NCBI GenBank assembly: GCA_937893155.1
Contig: CALBGU010000220.1
Coordinates: forward strand, 1 to 6,606
Length of the DNA: 6,606 nt
Source: an uncultured Treponema sp.
Lineage (GTDB): Bacteria; Spirochaetota; Spirochaetia; Treponematales; Treponemataceae
Direction: 5' to 3'
Shown: in pieces, positions 1 to 5,003 of the stretch
How the letters are laid out: the number at the start of each line of letters is the position of its first letter
Position numbering within the stretch: the stretch's first letter is position 1
The notes under the pieces: model-generated
What the model saw: only the letters and a program-made list of their open reading frames with translations
Told to the model about the DNA's origin: nothing
Database searches by the model: none
Position numbers and translations under genes: made by a program

Positions 1-119
1 TCCGTTTTCATTATCGGTTCGGCTTCGCTCACCGACCGCATTGCCATTTGCTTAGCGCAGTCGAAGCACAATTCTCCGTTTTCTCTATCAAAATTATCCA
101 AACCGCCCACCCACCACAA
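1..119 (-). CDS. Possible partial small protein with CxxC motif, runs off left edge
   Basis: After the hsdR stop, the same minus-strand frame stays open for 42 codons to the window edge, while the other two frames close. The first usable start is TTG at 119-117; GTG at 110-108 is an alternative. Neither has a clear ribosome-binding site, so the start is uncertain. The readable peptide contains WWVGGLDNFDRENGELCFDC, a Gly/Trp stretch followed by a CxxC pair that could bind metal if a second pair lies downstream. I do not recognise a family. It would be co-transcribed with hsdR, starting about 9 bases after its stop. It could equally be a chance open frame, since only about 39 codons are visible. 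Confidence 0.35.
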   Translation of the reverse strand, partial: MWWVGGLDNFDRENGELCFDCAKQMAMRSVSEAEPIMKT

Positions 120-128
120 GCGAATGAT

Positions 129-3100
129 TTACGCGGGACGGTCTTCGTACAAATACATATTTAGCTCACGAATAATCGCACTTAAATTATTGGAGAAAAT
201 CTTATTCACTTTTGCAAAACCGCCTTGATTTTGCCACTGAGGACTTTCATCAAACGTCTGCTCATTTAACACAGATTCATTGAGCAAATATTTTTCAATC
301 CTGTCTATCCATTTCTTTTCACCCGCAGAAAAATCGTGCGCTTTGCACAATTTTTTTACCGCGCCTTTTATTCTCTCTTCGTGAGAAACAAGCGGACTTC
401 CAATCGCATAACGACGCACAAGGCTTATAATATCCGCAACAGAATCTTCGTTTGTTACCGTTTGCACTGCGGTATTTAATTGCAATTCGCTAAAACCGTA
501 CACATCAAGAGTCTTGCTCAATGTATTGAGTTCAGCGCGTGTCAAATCAGCAGGCTTTGTACAAATTATCTGTATCGCAGCAATTTTATTTATATTGCCC
601 TTTAAGTATGCAGAAAAACTTTCAAGATAATCATTCGGTGCAAGATTGCTCTGTCCAAAACCTCGCTCAACGCCTATCACCGTATCAGGCGTATGAACAA
701 TCGGAATAAAATTCCCGTCGTGCCGTTTTTCAGCAAACGCCTCAAAAGCATCTTTATTGCTCAAAAGAAAATCCCGACACTTTTCGGCACTTTCTTTTCT
801 AAGCTCTTTCGCCTTTGAAATAAAATCTTCGATAGAATCAAAACCTGTTTTCACAGAAAAAATGTCATTGCCTTTTTCAGAAACAAGCCTTTTTTCTCTC
901 TGCATTTTTGCAATAATCTGCTCATTCACCAACGCAATATGCTCTTTGTCTTCTAGCTTATCGTATCCAGAAAGCAAGTCGGCAAAACTCGCCGATGTAC
1001 TTGCAACCACGCTTTTCATCGAAGACATATCATCAAGATACGAATACAAATCGACCGCATCATAAATATCAAAATGCGTCTTGTTGATTTTCGGACAAAG
1101 GCGAGTTGCACGACCAAGCATTTGATGATACAAGATTCTTGATTTTACGCGCCGCATAAACACAATTTTCGTTATTTCAGGCACATCGATTCCCGTAGAA
1201 AGCAAATCGACAGTAACCGCCACCGTAGGATAATGCTCATTCTTAAACCTTTTTATAGCATTCTGCACACGCTCTTTATCGCCGATAGCAAACGTTATTT
1301 TCTCTATCGCTTGCGAATTGATATCTTGGTCTTTGTAAATATCGCGCAAGATTTTTACAATTTCGTCAGCGTGCCTATCGTTTACCGCAAAAATAAGCGT
1401 TTTTTCATTGCCCTCAGGGTCGATTTCTTTTGAAATCTTCTCAAGCACGGTTTTATTAAACGCAGGAGCAATCACCTTTTTATTGAAATCCTCTACATCA
1501 AAATCGACTTCATCTTCCAGTTCTTCTGCATTCAAAAGCTCTTTTGTTACAGGATTATACAGCGGCATTTTTTCGCCTTTTTTGAGGTGAATACCGTTTT
1601 GATTCAATTCCGTTCGTATTATGTGTGGCGCATCATAATCCACTAAATACCCATCAATCACCGCATCTCTATACGAATAGGTATAAACACTGCTGCCAAA
1701 AATCTGAGCCGTATGAAGAGCAGGTGTAGCAGTCAAAGCAATTTTTACTGCGTCAAAATAATCGATGACCTTTTTATATTTGCTCAAAAAATCATTCTGG
1801 TCGCGAAAAAGCATTTCAGCTTCACTCAGTTCTTTATCAAGCGTATAGCCGCGGTGAGCCTCATCAATGATAATGCAGTCAAAATCTCCTGACGAAAGCG
1901 GCTTTTTATCATCGCTCATTATTCTTGACAACATTCCCTGCACAGTCGCGACCTGCACTTTTGTTTCTCTTGCTAATTCCACATCATACAAAGCATTGAT
2001 GTTGTAAATATCGTTAAGAGGCTTCAAATCCTCCAGTTTTACATCTTTGAACACATCAAGAGCCTGAATTCCCAGCGCAGTTCTATCGACAAGAAAGAGA
2101 ATACGGCGAAATCTGTTCGTCTTCAAAAATCGGTATATCATACCAAGCACTGTTCGTGTTTTGCCCGTACCTGTCGCCATTGTCAAAAGAATTTTGTCTT
2201 TTCCAGCAATAATCGCATTTTCAACCGCTTTCACCGCTTCAATCTGATAATATCGTAAGTTCAAACCGTCTTTGTCTTTCAACATATCGTAAGAAAGCTG
2301 CTCAAGTTTTTCGTTTGCTTCATCAATGTTTTGCTGATACAACGCCCATAATTCATTCGGAGAATACCAGCCTTGCAGTGCTTTGGGAAGATTGCTTTCT
2401 TTTCTTAAATCTTGAAACCAAATGCCCGATTCTGTTTCAATCTGCTTCAAAAACGGTCGCCCATTTGTCGCAAACACGAATGGCACTTTGTATTTTTGCC
2501 ATGTTCCTAAAAGATATTCCTCATTTACAGAAATCTTTTCTGCATACTCTCGGCATTGCGTATCAAGAATCGAATATACACTTTTTTCAAACGCCTTTGC
2601 TTCTATAATACCGATAAGTTTTTCGCCCACAAACAGAGCATAATCAGCCCTATCCCATTCCGCAATGGCACGATTTTTATTCTTTTGAGCCCTTTCCCCT
2701 TTAGAATAGCGAAGATTTTTGGAATCCACTTCCCAGCCCACTTTTCTCAACTGCATATCGATGAGTTCGCGTGTTTCCTCTTCCGTTAAGTCTGCATTTT
2801 GCACAGAAGCAGCAGAAAACATTTGCCGTTCTTTTTTGCTCAATGCACTTTGCGGAGTTTCTTCGCCATGCAAGGATTTTTCAGTTCTCTCTTCCAAGAG
2901 TTTTGCAATTTCTGCTTCCAATTCAGAAATTTTCTTTTCTTGATTCACCACAAGGCGCGTATAATCGACTTTTCTTTCTGGGGGCTGTGGCTTTACAAAT
3001 GGTTCTGGCTTAAAATTGCCATCGCCATACACTTGCATAAACCATACCGCAATATGCCATGTAAAGCCCAAAATACTTAACGCGTCTTTTTCAGTAGCAA

Positions 3101-3392
3101 TATTTTGATGAGAAGAATCGTTACGACTTTTTCTGACGTAATTTATCCACAGATTGACATCAGGTGGCAAAATTCCTTCAGTTTTGAGTAGCTTTGTTCT
3201 ATTATAATGATTATTATCAAAGGTCGGTTCTGCGATTTTTTCTATTCGCAATATTTCGCGAACCATCAATTCTACAAATAAACCAGATTTATTCTTGCTT
3301 GAAGGCGGGTCAGTATACACATAGTTTTCTGCAAATTCCATAATTTTGGCAAAATCCGCCCAATACAACTTCAAAAACGCAAAATTACTCAT
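129..3392 (-). CDS. hsdR: Type I restriction-modification system, restriction (R) subunit HsdR
   Basis: This is the DNA-translocating and cleaving subunit of a type I restriction enzyme, which works in the cytoplasm with HsdM and HsdS. Residues 1-125 resemble DUF4145, a HEPN-like helical domain, with R90-N91 and H95 in an RxxxxH arrangement. A coiled coil spans about 148-172. The PD-(D/E)xK nuclease follows: D250, E264-A-K266, and Q279xxxY283, the QxxxY motif known in HsdR. The SF2 motor shows a Walker A (TGTGKT, 407-412), DEAH (510-513), TAT (554-556) and motif VI around QMLGRATR (757-764). Residues 900-1080 match the position of an EcoEI-type C-terminal domain, which binds the methyltransferase in that family. 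At 1087 residues the length is normal and all core motifs look intact. The ATG at 3392 is preceded by AGGA at 3405-3402. No hsdM or hsdS is visible, so they must lie outside the window or be absent. Type I assignment is firm; the EcoEI-like subclass is inferred. Confidence 0.95.
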   Translation of the reverse strand: MSNFAFLKLYWADFAKIMEFAENYVYTDPPSSKNKSGLFVELMVREILRIEKIAEPTFDNNHYNRTKLLKTEGILPPDVNLWINYVRKSRNDSSHQNIATEKDALSILGFTWHIAVWFMQVYGDGNFKPEPFVKPQPPERKVDYTRLVVNQEKKISELEAEIAKLLEERTEKSLHGEETPQSALSKKERQMFSAASVQNADLTEEETRELIDMQLRKVGWEVDSKNLRYSKGERAQKNKNRAIAEWDRADYALFVGEKLIGIIEAKAFEKSVYSILDTQCREYAEKISVNEEYLLGTWQKYKVPFVFATNGRPFLKQIETESGIWFQDLRKESNLPKALQGWYSPNELWALYQQNIDEANEKLEQLSYDMLKDKDGLNLRYYQIEAVKAVENAIIAGKDKILLTMATGTGKTRTVLGMIYRFLKTNRFRRILFLVDRTALGIQALDVFKDVKLEDLKPLNDIYNINALYDVELARETKVQVATVQGMLSRIMSDDKKPLSSGDFDCIIIDEAHRGYTLDKELSEAEMLFRDQNDFLSKYKKVIDYFDAVKIALTATPALHTAQIFGSSVYTYSYRDAVIDGYLVDYDAPHIIRTELNQNGIHLKKGEKMPLYNPVTKELLNAEELEDEVDFDVEDFNKKVIAPAFNKTVLEKISKEIDPEGNEKTLIFAVNDRHADEIVKILRDIYKDQDINSQAIEKITFAIGDKERVQNAIKRFKNEHYPTVAVTVDLLSTGIDVPEITKIVFMRRVKSRILYHQMLGRATRLCPKINKTHFDIYDAVDLYSYLDDMSSMKSVVASTSASFADLLSGYDKLEDKEHIALVNEQIIAKMQREKRLVSEKGNDIFSVKTGFDSIEDFISKAKELRKESAEKCRDFLLSNKDAFEAFAEKRHDGNFIPIVHTPDTVIGVERGFGQSNLAPNDYLESFSAYLKGNINKIAAIQIICTKPADLTRAELNTLSKTLDVYGFSELQLNTAVQTVTNEDSVADIISLVRRYAIGSPLVSHEERIKGAVKKLCKAHDFSAGEKKWIDRIEKYLLNESVLNEQTFDESPQWQNQGGFAKVNKIFSNNLSAIIRELNMYLYEDRPA

Positions 3393-3418
3393 ACCTTATT
3401 TTCCTATATATTCTTCAG

Positions 3419-3496
3419 AAAAACAAGTATGTAAAACGCCTTCGCGCCAACGTCAACGATATGCTCGACACGATGGAAGCCTTTTTGTCAGAATAA
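3419..3496 (+). pseudogene. Possible C-terminal remnant of a lost plus-strand gene
   Basis: In an otherwise non-coding gap, the plus strand reads about 25 codons ending in RANVNDMLDTMEAFLSE and a TAA at 3494-3496, followed directly by nine T residues (3497-3505). The peptide has the heptad-like spacing of hydrophobic residues and the charge balance of a genuine protein C-terminus. The DNA is richer in G and C than the bases around it. No start codon with a ribosome-binding site lies upstream; the frame runs into the antisense of hsdR. I infer a leftover 3' end of a gene truncated when this locus was assembled. I do not recognise the family, and chance is a serious alternative at this length. 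Confidence 0.25.
3428..3456 (-). promoter_or_regulatory. Weak candidate promoter upstream of hsdR
   Basis: On the minus strand TTGACG (3456-3451, five of six bases of the consensus -35) is followed after 17 bases by TACATA (3433-3428), a poor -10 with three matches. Transcription from here would give a leader of roughly 30 bases that keeps the AGGA ribosome-binding site of hsdR. It is the best-placed candidate in the gap, but the -10 is weak and hsdR may simply be read from the upstream operon. Confidence 0.22.
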
Positions 3497-3503
3497 TTTT
3501 TTT

Positions 3504-3620
3504 TTACGTCTTGATTAGTTCGTGTTTCGTGAATTTCAGTTTGCTTTCGTCATCACGTTTCTTCAGGTCTTCAAGATACTTGATGTTTTCTTCGCTGCAA
3601 AAGCTGGCATCTTCGCTCAT
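3504..3620 (-). CDS. Small charged protein of 38 residues, unknown function
   Basis: An ATG at 3620-3618 is preceded four bases upstream by AGGGGG (3630-3625), a strong ribosome-binding site, and the frame ends with TAA at 3506-3504. The 38-residue product begins MSEDASFCSEENIKYLEDL and is very hydrophilic, with ten acidic and eight basic residues, one Cys (C8), and a likely central amphipathic helix. There is no signal peptide or membrane segment. It sits between the Gly-rich membrane protein gene and hsdR on the same strand, separated from the former by a hairpin. I do not recognise the family. It could be a small regulator or accessory peptide of the neighbouring system. The ribosome-binding site and reasonable protein composition make it more credible than a random open frame, but conservation is untested. 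Confidence 0.55.
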   Translation of the reverse strand: MSEDASFCSEENIKYLEDLKKRDDESKLKFTKHELIKT

Positions 3621-3624
3621 ATTT

Positions 3625-3630
3625 CCCCCT
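3625..3630 (-). promoter_or_regulatory. Ribosome-binding site of the 38-residue gene
   Basis: AGGGGG lies four bases before the ATG at 3620. It is the main evidence that this very short frame is translated. Confidence 0.5.
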
Positions 3631-3635
3631 GCAAA

Positions 3636-3668
3636 ACTCAGGCAACTTTTATAAAAAATCGCCTGAGT
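3636..3668 (-). terminator. Hairpin after the Gly-rich protein gene, weak terminator or attenuator
   Basis: ACTCAGGC (3636-3643) and GCCTGAGT (3661-3668) form a perfect 8-base-pair inverted repeat with a 17-base A/T-rich loop. It starts 14 bases after the stop of the 346-residue gene. On the minus strand the stem is followed by only a short T run, then GC and the ribosome-binding site of the small gene. This suits a leaky terminator, an attenuator or an mRNA-end stabiliser better than a strong terminator. On the plus strand no T tract follows. Confidence 0.45.
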
Positions 3669-3682
3669 ATCTGTAATGCTTG

Positions 3683-4723
3683 TTATGCCGAAAGTTTTGC
3701 AAGCACTGTTTCCGATTTTTCAATCGCCACATTCACACCGCTTTCGTTGATTTCGTTCAGCTCATCTTTCTTTTCTGCCTTTTTGACAAGTTCAACTTTG
3801 CACATCTCATACAGCAAACCGACCAGCAAAGCCGTATTTTCAAGCGTCAATTTCTGCTCGTCAGAAAACTTGTTGTAATCGCAAACGCCGTCTTGAAAAA
3901 TCTTATTTGAAACCGTTGTTTCCAGCTTTGACACATTCACTTCGTAAAACGCGCCGACTTTTGACAATGCTTTATCAAAATGTTCTGCGATTTCCTGCAA
4001 TTTTGCAAGATAAACACACAGCGAATTGATTTTCTTTTCGTTCTCCTTCATTTGCTGCCACGCTTCTTCCGCCTTCTCAGAGATTTTTCCTCCGACCGCA
4101 TTAAAAATCAAGCCTCCGATTAAAAGCCCTGCTCCGAGCGTTGCACCACCTAAAACAGCAGAACCAAGTGCCATTCCGCCGCCGCCTGCCGCAATAGCAC
4201 CGCCTCCCAAAGCCGCAAGTGTCGCGTTCGTTGCCGCAATGCCGCTCAAAGAAGCGATTGCAGTTCCCGTAGAAGCCGTACCGAGAGCCATAACAGCAGC
4301 CGTTGTCGCGCCAGCCGCCGCAAAACCGCCCGCCGTTCCAAGTGCCGCACCGCCAAGTCCGCCAAGCAAAACGCCCGCGCCGACCGACGCATCTTTTACC
4401 TCTTGCGGCGTGTATGTCGAAATCGTTACGCCGTCTTTTTTGATTTCCTTGAATTCAGGTTTGTTCTGAATCTTCTCGACAGTTTCAGAAAACCGCGAAA
4501 AACTCGCAAGAATCTCAAGCTCGTGTTTTCCAAGCGCGTCCGTAGCTTCAAGCATTTTCTTGTTTGCGCCCTCAAGTTTTGCAACATTCTCTTCGTTGCG
4601 CTTCTGAGCGTCTTTTGAAATGTTGCTCGCTTCCTTCATCTTCACCGCACCGTGAACTCCCGAACCGACTCCCGCCGCAGCCGCTGCCGCAGCAATTCCT
4701 CCAATAATAAGTGGCAATGGCAT
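3683..4723 (-). CDS. Gly/Ala-rich (glycine-zipper) predicted membrane protein with helical flanks
   Basis: I do not recognise a named family. Residues 4-22 form a short Ala/Gly hydrophobic segment, and residues 28-110 are charged and probably helical or coiled coil. Residues 112-212 contain no charged residue at all and are dominated by Gly, Ala, Leu and Thr in GxxxG-like patterns, typical of glycine-zipper segments that pack tightly in membranes or oligomerise into pores. Residues 213-346 return to charged helical sequence with a final Lys/Glu-rich tail. No classical signal peptide is evident. The ATG shares its A with the preceding TAA stop (TAATG) and has a perfect AAGGAGG site seven bases upstream, inside the last codons of the Cys-cluster gene, so the two are translationally coupled. 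A hairpin follows the stop. A membrane-inserting or pore-forming role is inferred from composition only; a structural or scaffold protein is possible. Confidence 0.85.
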   Translation of the reverse strand: MPLPLIIGGIAAAAAAAGVGSGVHGAVKMKEASNISKDAQKRNEENVAKLEGANKKMLEATDALGKHELEILASFSRFSETVEKIQNKPEFKEIKKDGVTISTYTPQEVKDASVGAGVLLGGLGGAALGTAGGFAAAGATTAAVMALGTASTGTAIASLSGIAATNATLAALGGGAIAAGGGGMALGSAVLGGATLGAGLLIGGLIFNAVGGKISEKAEEAWQQMKENEKKINSLCVYLAKLQEIAEHFDKALSKVGAFYEVNVSKLETTVSNKIFQDGVCDYNKFSDEQKLTLENTALLVGLLYEMCKVELVKKAEKKDELNEINESGVNVAIEKSETVLAKLSA

Positions 4724-4992
4724 TATTGCTCCTCCTTATCAAATTTTCTCATATTCTTCAAAGCTCTACAGCCTTGATAATTCAGTTCATAAAAATCTTC
4801 TCTGGTCATCGTTTTAGAAAAAAATTCCTCAAAACTTTCGTCCACGCGACACAAAAGCGGGCGTTTTTCGTAAATCGAACACAATTTGTCTTTGAGATAC
4901 TTACAAACCCCGTCGCCTCTGTCCAAATCTCTGTACAGTTCGCTTCCTCCGATATGCGCACAGCACAAACCGCATTTGTCGCACTCAAACAC
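4723..4992 (-). CDS. CxxCxxCC (YkgJ-type) metal-cluster-binding small protein
   Basis: This 89-residue protein has the signature of the CxxCxxCC / YkgJ family, annotated as zinc- or iron-chelating: C4, C7, C10 and C11 at the N-terminus, then C30, C38 and C48, with the typical CSIYEKRPLLCR segment (38-49), and an extra C75. All expected cysteines are present. It is soluble, with no signal peptide or membrane segment. The chosen start is GTG at 4992-4990, preceded by GGTGA five bases away and placing the first Cys pair at the extreme N-terminus, as is usual. It begins 11 bases after the stop of the upstream HNH-like gene and overlaps the next gene by one base, so it is the middle member of a three-gene operon. 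The family's biochemical role is poorly known; some members have been linked to protein modification or metal handling. Its function with these partners is unknown. Confidence 0.88.
   Translation of the reverse strand: MFECDKCGLCCAHIGGSELYRDLDRGDGVCKYLKDKLCSIYEKRPLLCRVDESFEEFFSKTMTREDFYELNYQGCRALKNMRKFDKEEQ
4729..4737 (-). promoter_or_regulatory. Perfect Shine-Dalgarno site inside the end of the Cys-cluster gene
   Basis: AAGGAGGAG (4737-4729) encodes the Lys-Glu-Glu codons near the end of the 89-residue protein and also serves as ribosome-binding site for the ATG at 4723. It fixes that start and suggests the Gly-rich protein is made at a high rate compared with its neighbours, whose sites are weaker. 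Confidence 0.8.
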
Positions 4993-5003
4993 TTTTTCAC
5001 CGC

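Noticed and set aside
1..135. Terminator after hsdR
   Set aside because: I found no GC-rich stem followed by a T run on the minus strand here, so transcription probably continues leftward.
3405..3435. TTTACA and TATATA as a promoter for hsdR
   Set aside because: The 19-base spacing is poor and transcription would start inside or after the ribosome-binding site, leaving almost no leader.
3522..3910. Plus-strand open frames across the gap and the end of the Gly-rich gene
   Set aside because: They are antisense to a clear coding region, rich in Phe and Ser as expected for shadows, and lack ribosome-binding sites.
4100..4390. DNA repeat array in the Gly/Ala region
   Set aside because: The repetition is in amino-acid composition only; there is no regular repeated DNA unit.
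4026..4469. Plus-strand Pro/Ala-rich open frame of 147 codons
   Set aside because: It is the antisense of the Gly/Ala-rich core of the minus-strand gene; GGN/GCN codons create long open frames on the other strand. There is no ribosome-binding site or family resemblance.
4806..5000. Alternative minus-strand frame overlapping the Cys-cluster gene
   Set aside because: It is shifted relative to the frame that holds the complete CxxCxxCC signature, so it is a shadow.
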